Of a DNA stretch of 64,000 nt, positions 14,084 to 21,170 are shown piece by piece. The DNA lies in contig CAZRBG010000004.1 in the NCBI GenBank assembly GCA_964598225.1, positions 1-64,000 on the forward strand, in the 5' to 3' direction. Under the pieces are notes generated by a model. It was not told where the DNA came from. It ran no database searches and saw only the letters and a program-made list of their open reading frames with translations. This DNA is from SG8-4 sp964598225 (GTDB taxonomy: Bacteria; Planctomycetota; Phycisphaerae; Sedimentisphaerales; Anaerobacaceae). The position numbers and the translations under genes are program-made. Numbering within the stretch: position 1 is the stretch's first letter; the number at the start of each line of letters is the position of its first letter.

Positions 14084-14866
14084 ATGAAACGATCAATTCT
14101 TAAAGTGGTAATGGTTATTATTCTTGGGATTTCCGATGCTACCTTTGCTGATCTTATAAGCTACCCAGATTTCTCGGACACTACTGGTTTAACACTCAGC
14201 TATCGGGCTGCGGTGCTAACAGGAAGTGACAACAGATTACATCTACAGGATGGACGTTTTCAAAGAGGCGTAGCTCTGTTAAGCAATCCGATCGTTTTAG
14301 ATCAAACATTCAATACTTACTTTCAATTCCAAATCTTCAACACAGTTGAGCGGTTTGGTCCGGGTTCAGCAGCAGATTGGCTTTTCTTTACTATTCAAAC
14401 TCAGCAAGGCATTTATGACCAGGCCGGAAACAGTGTGATTGTTGAATTCGATCTATGGAACAATGGCGCTCGCGACAATTACAGCGGCAACCATATCGGA
14501 GTTAATGACGAGTACAGCTTTGTAACTACGAAAGCAATTCAGCATGTGTCTCCGGATTTCAACAACGAGCAGGTTTGGCACGCTTGGATTGATTACGATG
14601 GGAGCAACATAGAAGTCTTTGCATCCAACAGCAGCATTCGTCCTGTTACGCCTTATATCTCTTATGCTCTCGACATTCCCGGCGTATTGGGAACATCAGA
14701 TGTTTATTTAGGTTTCCATGCCGCTTCAGGGCAAGAGGGAGGTGACTTTGACGTTTTGAGTTGGACTTTCGACACACAAGCTATTCCTGCCCCAGGTGCT
14801 ATCCTTCTCGGCGCCCTCGGCCTCAGCGTCGCCGGTTGGAAGCTGCGAAGACGAAAAGAATTGTAG
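14084..14866 (+). CDS. L-type lectin-domain protein with PEP-CTERM sorting signal
   Basis: A 260-residue exported protein: signal peptide (1-22), an L-type (legume-like) lectin domain (about 23-230) and a PEP-CTERM-like tail. Lectin landmarks are ADWLFFTIQ, VIVEFDLWNN (metal-site Asp), the following GNHIGVN, VWHAWIDYDGSNIEVF and YLGFHAASG with DVLSWTF. The tail IPAPGAILLGALGLSVAGW followed by KLRRRK is the planctomycete form recognised by exosortase/archaeosortase-type enzymes, so the protein should be cleaved and anchored or released at the cell surface. GGAGG precedes the ATG. I infer it binds a surface or substrate glycan. Its location inside a mobile element is unusual. Confidence 0.82.
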   Translation: MKRSILKVVMVIILGISDATFADLISYPDFSDTTGLTLSYRAAVLTGSDNRLHLQDGRFQRGVALLSNPIVLDQTFNTYFQFQIFNTVERFGPGSAADWLFFTIQTQQGIYDQAGNSVIVEFDLWNNGARDNYSGNHIGVNDEYSFVTTKAIQHVSPDFNNEQVWHAWIDYDGSNIEVFASNSSIRPVTPYISYALDIPGVLGTSDVYLGFHAASGQEGGDFDVLSWTFDTQAIPAPGAILLGALGLSVAGWKLRRRKEL

Positions 14867-15026
14867 GACTACTGGATTACTGTCAGAATAGCTCTCAGAG
14901 GCGCTCATCACTCATAGAATCGACGATCTAACCTGAGCCGGTATAATGGAGTCGAAAATTTCCGGCCGCATTTAGATCGGGATAATGGTAGGCTGCGAGA
15001 GCCGCCGCTGGGGGCAATGGCTTTTT

Positions 15027-15049
15027 GACCCGACCCGGGGGTCTTTTTT
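15027..15049 (+). terminator. Terminator downstream of the lectin gene
   Basis: GACCC (15027-15031) pairs with GGGTC (15039-15043), followed by six T residues (15044-15049). A short stem, but placed between the lectin gene and convergent terS. Confidence 0.55.
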
Positions 15050-15100
15050 GTCTTAAACGACTAAACTTTCAAGTAAATCGCCGTTTTTACTGCCGTAAAC

Positions 15101-15153
15101 GCGCTCACTGTGAGCGCTATATCGCATTGACACCTAGCGCTCACTGTGAGCGC
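15101..15153. promoter_or_regulatory. Two identical 17-bp palindromes beside terS
   Basis: GCGCTCACTGTGAGCGC occurs at 15101-15117 and 15137-15153, 36 bp apart. Each is a perfect palindrome with 8-bp arms around a central T. They lie in the convergent gap after the lectin gene and the terS 3' end, where a promoter operator is not expected. Candidates are a packaging (pac/cos) recognition site for TerS or a partition/replication site. Confidence 0.65.
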
Positions 15154-15209
15154 CTTGCTATCCCCCTGATCCTGCCCGGTAGAGAACACCTACGTATGCT
15201 CATGCCTTA

Positions 15210-15650
15210 TCATGCCTCTTGACCTGCTCTGCCCATGCTCTTGATAAGCTTCATACCTTGTTCTCTGGCCGCTTCCAACTCCTCTTTAGATAGCTTCGGG
15301 TGTTCGTTCATCGGGTCCTCGAAAATCTGGCGACCACTGAACATTCGCCGGTATTTGCCCAACAATTGCAATGCCTTCAACTGCTCTGAGACCGTAGCCT
15401 TCTTTTTGCCAAAAGCAATCCCGCGTAACGCAGCAATGATTTCACCGACTTCAACATCGGTCTTTTCGATAATCTCTGCCGTGCGTCGATCCAGTTCTTC
15501 GGCAATGACGGGATTCTTGAGTAGCCTGTGAGCTATAACTCCGGCGCTCTTTGGCGAGTAGCCAGCGGCAAAAGCGGCCTGTGTCCCATTCCACTGATTC
15601 TTTGGTAGCTCCTCGATGAAGACTTTCTGTTTAGCGGTTAGTTTGCTCAT
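15210..15650 (-). CDS. terS: Phage terminase small subunit (TerS, Terminase_2)
   Basis: Recognises the packaging site on viral DNA and passes it to the large terminase. The 146 residues match the Terminase_2 family: LTAKQKVFIEEL, then GTQAAFAAGYSPKSAGVIAH forming the DNA-binding helix-turn-helix, then LLKNPVIAEELDRR; the C-terminal half is helical. The ATG at 15650 follows GGAG. No large terminase is present, so it would have to work with a helper phage enzyme, as in phage-inducible islands that redirect packaging. In the integrated state it lies near the right end behind host DNA; in the circle it would sit 11 bases after the integrase stop. Confidence 0.9.
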   Translation of the reverse strand: MSKLTAKQKVFIEELPKNQWNGTQAAFAAGYSPKSAGVIAHRLLKNPVIAEELDRRTAEIIEKTDVEVGEIIAALRGIAFGKKKATVSEQLKALQLLGKYRRMFSGRQIFEDPMNEHPKLSKEELEAAREQGMKLIKSMGRAGQEA

Positions 15651-15661
15651 ACTCTCTCCGG

Positions 15662-15873
15662 CTATTCATTCTCCGCTTTGTGTGTTTGCACAAGTGCTTT
15701 TATTGCCTGTTTGATATGCTCCGGCAGGTCCGGCCATGCCTTGACGATAGCGGCAAGATCGGCGTCTTGAGGGGGCTTCGGCGCATCAGGCGCGTCGGAT
15801 TTCGCGCCGCCACTTCCCGAAATCGCCGTTTTTGACCCCTTCAGAGGGGGGTGTTCGTGTCCTACCGGGCCCA
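15662..15873 (-). CDS. Displaced C-terminal end of integrase at attR
   Basis: The frame enters through the attachment core (GPVG, the same codons as in integrase VGPVGFEP) and continues HEHPPLKGSKTAISGSGG, then DADLAAIVKAWPDLP and EHIKQAIKALVQTHKAENE before a stop at 15662. The Asp-Leu-x-x-Ile-x-x-Ala-Trp-Pro motif is the common tail of planctomycete integrases (from memory). Frame check: the second base of the codon spanning the core edge is 7200 in integrase and 15873 here, so the frames are identical. In the integrated state the segment is translated only if a TTG at 15874 is used. I call it the severed 3' end of int. Confidence 0.8.
15860..15873. repeat. attR core
   Basis: TCCTACCGGGCCCA, identical to the tRNA 3' end at 7187-7200. 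The upstream GTTCG also matches, with two differing bases in between. Host sequence resumes at 15874. Confidence 0.9.
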
Positions 15874-15960
15874 ATTGAAGAGCTTGCCTATTGTATTTCG
15901 GTTCAGCCTGAAATCACGTCAGAAACTAAACGGTGCATCGGAGCGATTTTGCGGATAAGA

Positions 15961-16737
15961 TTATTGTGCGGTTTTTAGTTTGGCGTTTTCCATTATTACT
16001 TCGTAGGTGTAGCCGGCGCCGAAGTCTCTGTTCAGGGTGATTGTGCCTTCGAAGGTGACGACGTCGCCGGTGTTGACCTGCTCCCGGGTGGTTATCGTCA
16101 GGTCGAATTGGCCGGAGTGGCTCGTGCCGTCCTGGATGTGGACCCAGTTTTTGTTCATGATCGCCCGGTTGACCTTTGTTACCCGGCCTCGGATTTTTAC
16201 GGTCTTACCGGCGTAGGAATCCTTATCGGATAACAGTTGAGCTATCGTTATGCCGTCTTCGGCGGGTTCGACCGAGACTTCCTGCTTCTCGAGCGTCGGC
16301 TTCATCTTGTGTGGAACGTCGTGAGCCGCCGGGCCGGCCGGGTCGCCGCCCGTAATCCTGCTCACGAAATAGATCGATTCGAAGGTCCTTTGCAGGTCCT
16401 TGCTCTCGAAGTCCTTCATCTCAAGGTCAGGTGCGAAGCTAACCGTATCGCCGACTTCGGCGTTTCGCTTGGTAACGGCGATCCACATTTCACGATCCCC
16501 TGATTTGACCTTCAGGTAAGTGTATGAAGTAGCCTGCAGGACCTCCCGGACCTCGCCGGTGACCATATTTGCAGCGGCAGCGGTGTGTGGATTTTGCATA
16601 TCGGGCTGCCGGGTCGGGACGGGATGTTCCGACTCGACGTCTTGCATCTGCGGCTGCGATTCCTGCTCATTGTCACCGCAGGAGAGCGAAAGCAGCGCGA
16701 GTAGAATCGATATCGTTGTAATTCTTGTCTTCATCAT
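15961..16737 (-). CDS. NrfJ-like lipoprotein with OB-fold-type domain
   Basis: A 258-residue exported lipoprotein: signal with lipobox LSLSC (Cys20), a Gln/Pro-rich linker, then a first domain (about 58-130) with MVTGEVREVLQATSYTYLKV and REMWIAVTKRNAEVGD, which matches NrfJ-related proteins of c-type cytochrome clusters. A second beta-rich domain (about 160-256) has YAGKTVKIRGRVTKVN and NWVHIQDGT, an OB-fold-like pattern. AAGGA precedes the start. No cytochrome genes are nearby, so the partner is unknown. Transcription runs toward the right end of the mobile element with no visible terminator in the 87-base gap, so readthrough into terS is possible. Confidence 0.65.
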   Translation of the reverse strand: MMKTRITTISILLALLSLSCGDNEQESQPQMQDVESEHPVPTRQPDMQNPHTAAAANMVTGEVREVLQATSYTYLKVKSGDREMWIAVTKRNAEVGDTVSFAPDLEMKDFESKDLQRTFESIYFVSRITGGDPAGPAAHDVPHKMKPTLEKQEVSVEPAEDGITIAQLLSDKDSYAGKTVKIRGRVTKVNRAIMNKNWVHIQDGTSHSGQFDLTITTREQVNTGDVVTFEGTITLNRDFGAGYTYEVIMENAKLKTAQ

Positions 16738-16832
16738 GTGTCCTTAACATTAGAAATTCGAAACATTTTCTTGAAATCTATACCAAGTATAACGGGTTTG
16801 CGGCACGATGGCAACCCCCGCCTGCATAGAAT

Positions 16833-16852
16833 AGGAGTTTTGCAAAACTCCT
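16833..16852. repeat. 20-bp perfect palindrome upstream of the tRNA-His promoter
   Basis: AGGAGTTTTGCAAAACTCCT is fully self-complementary and ends 9 bases before the -35 of the tRNA-His promoter. It could be an operator, a dispersed palindrome or a hairpin ending incoming transcription. Confidence 0.6.
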
Positions 16853-16861
16853 GTTATCGCA

Positions 16862-16890
16862 TTGACACAAGCGAAACGGCCTGATAAAAT
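16862..16890 (+). promoter_or_regulatory. Promoter of tRNA-His
   Basis: TTGACA (16862-16867), exactly 17 bp, TAAAAT (16885-16890), about 30 bases before the tRNA. A near-consensus sigma-70 promoter. Confidence 0.8.
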
Positions 16891-16919
16891 CCGGGTTTTG
16901 TTGATGAGGTAACTTTTGT

Positions 16920-16994
16920 GGTGAGAGTAGCTCAGTTGGTTAGAGCACCAGATTGTGGATCTGGGGGTCGCGGGTTCGAATCCCGTCTTTCACC
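16920..16994 (+). tRNA. tRNA-His (GTG)
   Basis: A complete cloverleaf with acceptor GTGAGAG (16921-16927) paired to CTTTCAC (16987-16993), plus the extra G at 16920 opposite C at 16994 that marks histidine tRNA. The anticodon loop TTGTGGA gives anticodon GTG; T-arm CGGG-TTCGAAT-CCCG. CCA is not encoded (the next bases are CTT). Confidence 0.95.
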
Positions 16995-17086
16995 CTTTAC
17001 GGAGGATTCGTGGGGATATTGCACGTTGTGTCGCATGCTTTGCAAGCATCGAAAAATAAGAGACTTAAGAAGAAGGAGAAGCAAAA

Positions 17087-18406
17087 ATGAGCAGATTCGG
17101 GACCCACTGGCATGCATTTATGATGTTAACCTCGGCAGCGATCATTTTGGGAGCTTTTACATGTTCGGTCGGGGCCGCGGATGAGCTGAATAAGCCGCCG
17201 GCGGGATTCACCGCGCTTTTCAACGGCGAAGACCTCACCGGCTGGAAAGGCCTTGTAGGCAATCCGAAGAAACGAGCCGAGATGAGCGACGAAGAACTGG
17301 CCGCGGCCCAGGCCAAAGCCAATGAGGACATGCGCGAACACTGGAAAGTGGTCGACGGCGTGCTGGTCTTCGACGGCAAGGGGCACAGCCTTTGCACGGC
17401 CAAGGATTACGGCGACTTCGAGATGCTGGTGGACTGGAAGATCGAGGCCGGCGGCGACAGCGGGATTTATCTCAGAGGTTCGCCCCAGGTGCAGATATGG
17501 GATACGAACCGCCGGAACGCCGAAGTCGGATCGGGCGGCCTCTTCAATAACAAGAAGCATCCGAGCAAGCCGCTCAAGGTCGCCGACAAGCCGGTCGGCC
17601 AGTGGAACACGTTCCGGATCATCATGATCGGCGATGAGGTGACCGTGTACCTGAACGACGTTCTGGTGGTTGATCACGTGACAATGGAGAACTATTGGGA
17701 GCGGGACAAGCCCATTTATCCGAGAGACCAGATAGAGCTTCAGGCCCACGGCAGCATCTTGCGATTTCGCAACATATTCATCAAGCCGATCAATGAACTG
17801 AGCGAGAAGGAGAAAGCCGACGGATTCGATCTGCTGTTCAACGGCGAGAACCTTGAGGGCTGGACGAACGCCGAAGGCAAAGAGCACAAAGGCTACGTAG
17901 TCAAAGACGGCATGATCGTTGTCGAGCCCGAACTCGCCGGCGGAAATCTCTACACCGCCCGGCAATACGGCGACTTCGTCATGCGATTCGAGTTCAAGCT
18001 CACGCCCGGCGCCAACAACGGACTTGGTATTCGCACGCCCCGAGGCGTCAACGCGGCTTATAACGGCATGGAATTGCAGATAATCGACAACACGGCGGAC
18101 AAGTATAAGAATCTCAAGGACTATCAATACCACGGCTCGATCTACGGCGTAGTCCCGGCTAAGCGAGGTTACCTCAAGCCCGTCGGAGAGTGGAATTACC
18201 AGGAGGTGGTCGCTGAGGGCAAGAGAATCAAGGTCAAGCTCAACGGCACGACTATCGTCGACGCCGATATCGCCGAGGCCAGCGAAGGCGGAACGATGGA
18301 CCATCGGGATCATCCCGGACTGAAACGGACCAAAGGCTACATCGCCTTTTGCGGCCACGGCGACCGTCTTGCTTTCCGCAATTTAAGAATAAAACCTCTC
18401 GATTAG
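17087..18406 (+). CDS. Exported protein with two DUF1080 (3-keto-disaccharide hydrolase-like) domains
   Basis: A 439-residue protein with a signal peptide (about 1-30) and two concanavalin-like DUF1080 domains. The first (about 33-240) opens FTALFNGEDLTGWKG and contains GDFEMLVDWKIEAGGDSGIY; the second (about 250-438) repeats the pattern as FDLLFNGENLEGWTN and GDFVMRFEFKLTPGANNGLG. The family includes hydrolases of 3-keto-glycosides, which pair with Gfo/Idh/MocA oxidoreductases that make the keto sugar. The next gene, 15 bases downstream, is exactly such an oxidoreductase, so the two probably form an operon. A ribosome site (AAGGAG) precedes the ATG. Confidence 0.88.
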   Translation: MSRFGTHWHAFMMLTSAAIILGAFTCSVGAADELNKPPAGFTALFNGEDLTGWKGLVGNPKKRAEMSDEELAAAQAKANEDMREHWKVVDGVLVFDGKGHSLCTAKDYGDFEMLVDWKIEAGGDSGIYLRGSPQVQIWDTNRRNAEVGSGGLFNNKKHPSKPLKVADKPVGQWNTFRIIMIGDEVTVYLNDVLVVDHVTMENYWERDKPIYPRDQIELQAHGSILRFRNIFIKPINELSEKEKADGFDLLFNGENLEGWTNAEGKEHKGYVVKDGMIVVEPELAGGNLYTARQYGDFVMRFEFKLTPGANNGLGIRTPRGVNAAYNGMELQIIDNTADKYKNLKDYQYHGSIYGVVPAKRGYLKPVGEWNYQEVVAEGKRIKVKLNGTTIVDADIAEASEGGTMDHRDHPGLKRTKGYIAFCGHGDRLAFRNLRIKPLD

Positions 18407-18421
18407 ATTGGGGATGAAACG

Positions 18422-19699
18422 GTGCAAAACAGCAATACTTACAACCGGGCGAACTTTAACCGCAGACAGTTTTTGAAAGGCGTTGCCGGTGCGGCTGTTG
18501 CAGCGCCTGTGACCGTGCCTTCGTCGGTTTTCGGTGCCGATGCGCCGAGCAATCGTATTACCTTTGGATGCATTGGTCTGGGCGGTAAGGGTAGTGGCAA
18601 TATGAGGAGCTTCAACGGCAACCGAGGGACGCAGGTCGTTGCAGTTTGCGACGTTGACGCGAGCCATCGTGGAAGGGCCTGCAAGTCTATCGGACTGGAC
18701 GCCGGGGCTTCGTATCGGGACTTTCGCGATCTGCTGGCGCGGGACGATATCGACGCGGTATCGATCGCTACGCCGGACCACTGGCACGTGCCGACTTCGA
18801 TAGCGGCGGTTAGAGCGGGCAAGGACGTGTACTGCGAGAAGCCGCTGACGCTGACCATCGCCGAAGGGCGCGAGCTTGCTGATGAGGTGAAGCGTTACGG
18901 CCGAGTCCTGCAGACCGGTTCTCAGCAGCGGTCCGGGCGGGAGTTCCACAGAGCTTGTGAGTTGGTTGTCAACGGCCGCATCGGCAAGCTGCATACGATG
19001 AGAGTCGGAATCGCCGGCAACAACAGAAAGTGTGAGCCCACCTGGACGCCGGAACCGGTTCCCGAAGGCTTCGACTACGATATGTGGCTGGGGCCGGCTA
19101 AGTGGGCGCCGTATCATCACCAGCGCTGCCACTATCAGTTCCGCTTCATTCTGGACTATTCAGGTGGACAGATGACCAACTGGGGCGCCCACCATCTGGA
19201 CATCGCGCAATGGGGCAACCAGGCTGACGATACCGGCCCGGTGGAAATCCGCGGCAAAGGCGAGTTTCCTGAGACGGGACTTTTCACAACGGCTAAGAAA
19301 GCTGAGGTTGAGTACACCTACGCCAACGGCGTCAAGATGTTTCTCAGCAGGGGCGGCGGCACGCGCTTCGAGGGAACCGAAGGATGGATATACGTCAACC
19401 GTGGAAGGTTGCAGGCCGAGCCGGAGTCGATTCTCGACTCGAAGATAGGTCCGAACGAGGCCCACCTGTACGAAAGCCGCAATCACAAGCAGAATTTCCT
19501 CGACTGCATAAAGAGCCGCAAGGACCCGATCTGCACAGCCGAGATTGGCCATCGCTCCAGCACGGTGTGTCACCTGGGCAATATCGCAATGCTGCTCGAT
19601 CGCCCGCTGAAGTGGGACCCCAAAGCCGAGCGATTCATCGGAGACGAAGAAGCCAACCGAATGACCGGGCGCCCGAGACGAGCACCCTGGATGCTGTGA
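18422..19699 (+). CDS. Tat-exported Gfo/Idh/MocA family oxidoreductase
   Basis: A 425-residue NAD(P)-dependent sugar oxidoreductase. A Tat signal (NRRQFLKGVAGAAVAAPVTV) precedes a Rossmann domain (FGCIGLGGKGSGNMRSF) and the dinucleotide-site loop DVYCEKPLTLTIAEGREL; the C-terminal Gfo/Idh/MocA substrate domain contains GGQMTNWGAHHLDIAQW with the catalytic His region. I use the GTG at 18422, seven bases after GGGGA; a closer ATG is out of frame. It probably oxidises a glycoside at C3 outside the cytoplasm, acting with the DUF1080 protein just upstream. A hairpin terminator candidate follows at 19806. Confidence 0.92.
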   Translation: MQNSNTYNRANFNRRQFLKGVAGAAVAAPVTVPSSVFGADAPSNRITFGCIGLGGKGSGNMRSFNGNRGTQVVAVCDVDASHRGRACKSIGLDAGASYRDFRDLLARDDIDAVSIATPDHWHVPTSIAAVRAGKDVYCEKPLTLTIAEGRELADEVKRYGRVLQTGSQQRSGREFHRACELVVNGRIGKLHTMRVGIAGNNRKCEPTWTPEPVPEGFDYDMWLGPAKWAPYHHQRCHYQFRFILDYSGGQMTNWGAHHLDIAQWGNQADDTGPVEIRGKGEFPETGLFTTAKKAEVEYTYANGVKMFLSRGGGTRFEGTEGWIYVNRGRLQAEPESILDSKIGPNEAHLYESRNHKQNFLDCIKSRKDPICTAEIGHRSSTVCHLGNIAMLLDRPLKWDPKAERFIGDEEANRMTGRPRRAPWML

Positions 19700-19805
19700 A
19701 AGAAATCAGGAAACCACAAATCAACACGAATAAACGCGAAATTGAAATCTCAGATTTACCCTGCATTAACACGGCTTTGAGTAATTGGATTCGATGATAC
19801 GGTAG

Positions 19806-19827
19806 GGTGGGGCTTGCCCCACCTTTT
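19806..19827 (+). terminator. GGTGGGGC hairpin with T-run
   Basis: GGTGGGGC-TT-GCCCCACC, a perfect 8-bp stem followed by TTTT. The same stem with loop AA occurs at 35927-35944, so this is a dispersed repeat that can also act as a terminator for the oxidoreductase gene. Confidence 0.55.
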
Positions 19828-20082
19828 GTTATTTGTTATGATTACGACACGAGGCCCAAGGTAGAAAATGTTATAAAACAGGCTCTTGAGCTTCCGAGCG
19901 AGATGCGAGCTTTCATCGCCGAGAAACTGCTGGAGAGTCTCGATTACGAAGAGCCGTTTGATCTCAGCAGTGAATGGAAAGATGAAATAAGCAAACGCTG
20001 TCGCCAGATAGATGGAGGCCAGGTTCAATTGATATCTGGCGATAAAGTTTTCACAGAGGCCGCCAAGAGACTGCAAAGATGA
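19807..20082 (+). CDS. Addiction-module antitoxin-like protein, 5' end damaged
   Basis: The last 74 residues match the putative addiction module component family (short antitoxins): KVENVIKQALELPSEMRAFI, then AEKLLESLD, SSEWKDEISKR and QIDGGQVQLISGDKVF. The 5' end is doubtful. The only in-frame start upstream is a GTG inside the hairpin repeat at 19806-19823, and an ATG at 19837 is out of frame by one. The repeat probably landed at, or a base was lost from, the original start. No RelE/ParE-type toxin follows; the next gene encodes a FRG-domain protein 76 bases away. Likely an orphan or broken antitoxin. Confidence 0.6.
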   Translation: MGLAPPFVICYDYDTRPKVENVIKQALELPSEMRAFIAEKLLESLDYEEPFDLSSEWKDEISKRCRQIDGGQVQLISGDKVFTEAAKRLQR

Positions 20083-20098
20083 AATGCTAGAAAACCGC

Positions 20099-20119
20099 AT
20101 GGGCAGGAAACCTGCCCAT
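20099..20119. repeat. ATGGGCAGG hairpin repeat
   Basis: ATGGGCAGG-AAA-CCTGCCCAT followed by CCTACG. It is related to the GGATGGGCAA hairpin at 3380-3404. It separates the antitoxin-like gene from the FRG gene. Confidence 0.65.
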
Positions 20120-20158
20120 CCTACGAGACTCCCCATCTTGCGAAACTAAGGATCATAC

Positions 20159-21037
20159 ATGGCAACGATCGACCTTAAAAATTGGCAGGAATTTCAGGAG
20201 AAGCTCGACTTTCCGAGTAATGTCGAGAGGTTGGGGAAGGCTGTATCGACAGGAGGACCTTCGGCAGTTCTGTTTAGGGGACAAGCTAATGCCGCGTGGG
20301 GACTCAACACTACATTGCAGAGGCTTGAAAACAAGATTTCTTATGATTTCGACTTTGCTGCTTACTTACGAAAGGCCGTTAGCATTTGTGGGGCTGTTGA
20401 TACATATAGCGGTCTGAGTTGGAACCTGGACAATGGTGATATACCGAATTTTGCAAGCGGCGATATATTAGGCCAATTGATAAGTGGTGACCGATCAACT
20501 TATAAGACGCGAAAAAGGATCATCGAATACTTGATTTTTCTGCGACATTGTGGGTTCCCTTCACCCCTTTTGGATTGGACTGAATCGCCTTATGTTGCTG
20601 CTTTCTTTGCGTTTAGCGAAATACCTGAAGGGATTGAAAGAATAGCTATCTCCCAATACCAAGAAATGCCGGGCGGTATGAAACATATTGAAGATGATCC
20701 TGAAGCTAAGATACACACGATACCTTACGCCTTTAAGACGCACAGGAGACACTATTTGCAGCAGACACAGTACACGATTTGTGTGAAGAACTACGGAGTG
20801 ACTCAGGGATTTGGGAAATACGAAGAGGCTTTTTCAGCTAGCAAACAATTGAATTGCTACGATGGTGGCAAGCATCGCCAGGATTCACTGACGAAGTATA
20901 CAATTCCTTCATCAGAAAGAAAGAGAGTTTTGAGGCAGTTGGATAAGATGAACATTACTCATGTTTCACTATTTGAAACAGAGGATGCATTGATAAGGAC
21001 TTTGGCTTTACGTGAAATGGAGTTATGGAAGGATTAG
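20159..21037 (+). CDS. FRG-domain protein
   Basis: A 292-residue cytoplasmic protein with the FRG domain signature: AVLFRGQANAAWGLNTTLQR (Phe39-Arg-Gly-Gln) and LRHCGFPSPLLDWTESPYVA with AAFFAF after it. FRG proteins are often found in defence islands and beside toxin-antitoxin genes, and a toxic or effector role is proposed for some, but the reaction is unknown. The start is supported by AAGGA six bases upstream. It stands alone apart from the damaged antitoxin-like gene upstream; whether the two form a pair is only a suggestion. Confidence 0.85.
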   Translation: MATIDLKNWQEFQEKLDFPSNVERLGKAVSTGGPSAVLFRGQANAAWGLNTTLQRLENKISYDFDFAAYLRKAVSICGAVDTYSGLSWNLDNGDIPNFASGDILGQLISGDRSTYKTRKRIIEYLIFLRHCGFPSPLLDWTESPYVAAFFAFSEIPEGIERIAISQYQEMPGGMKHIEDDPEAKIHTIPYAFKTHRRHYLQQTQYTICVKNYGVTQGFGKYEEAFSASKQLNCYDGGKHRQDSLTKYTIPSSERKRVLRQLDKMNITHVSLFETEDALIRTLALREMELWKD

Positions 21038-21170
21038 AGGGAACCAAACCGGTTGGATAGAACCGTCAGGGTTGTCGTATTTGTTCATGTTGCAAAAGTT
21101 GGTAAGGATCTTTTTGATAACAGATTGACATTGGTTGATGATGTTAAGGAATATGATGGGGTGGGATTAT

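Larger units (their letters stand above)
7187..15873. mobile_element. Integrated phage satellite-like island (PICI-like), 8.7 kb
   Basis: Bounded by a 14-bp direct repeat made from the 3' end of the tRNA, with a tyrosine integrase at the left end. Gene content is integrase, XRE-type regulator, excisionase-like HTH, SF3 helicase, AlpA-like HTH and small terminase subunit, plus five genes of unknown or cargo type. No capsid, portal, tail or large terminase genes are present. Known gram-negative phage-inducible chromosomal islands combine int, alpA, a replication protein and terS in 8-15 kb, so that is the best fit; a decayed prophage is the main alternative. The middle (about 11.2-14.9 kb) is visibly richer in A+T than the surrounding host DNA. 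Confidence 0.82.

Noticed and set aside
15025..15222. 65-codon plus frame over the twin palindromes
   Set aside because: The peptide simply translates the repeats (CRKRAHCERY, SAHCERL); no start signal.
7187..15873. Interpretation as a complete prophage
   Set aside because: No capsid, portal, tail, lysis or large-terminase genes are present; the element is also too short.
16932..17117. Minus-strand frame ending in RRDSNPRPPDPQSGALTN
   Set aside because: It is antisense to tRNA-His; such pseudo-proteins arise from tRNA sequence.
17126..18358. 410-codon minus-strand open frame
   Set aside because: It lies entirely opposite the well-supported DUF1080 gene; long antisense frames are a by-product of codon bias here.
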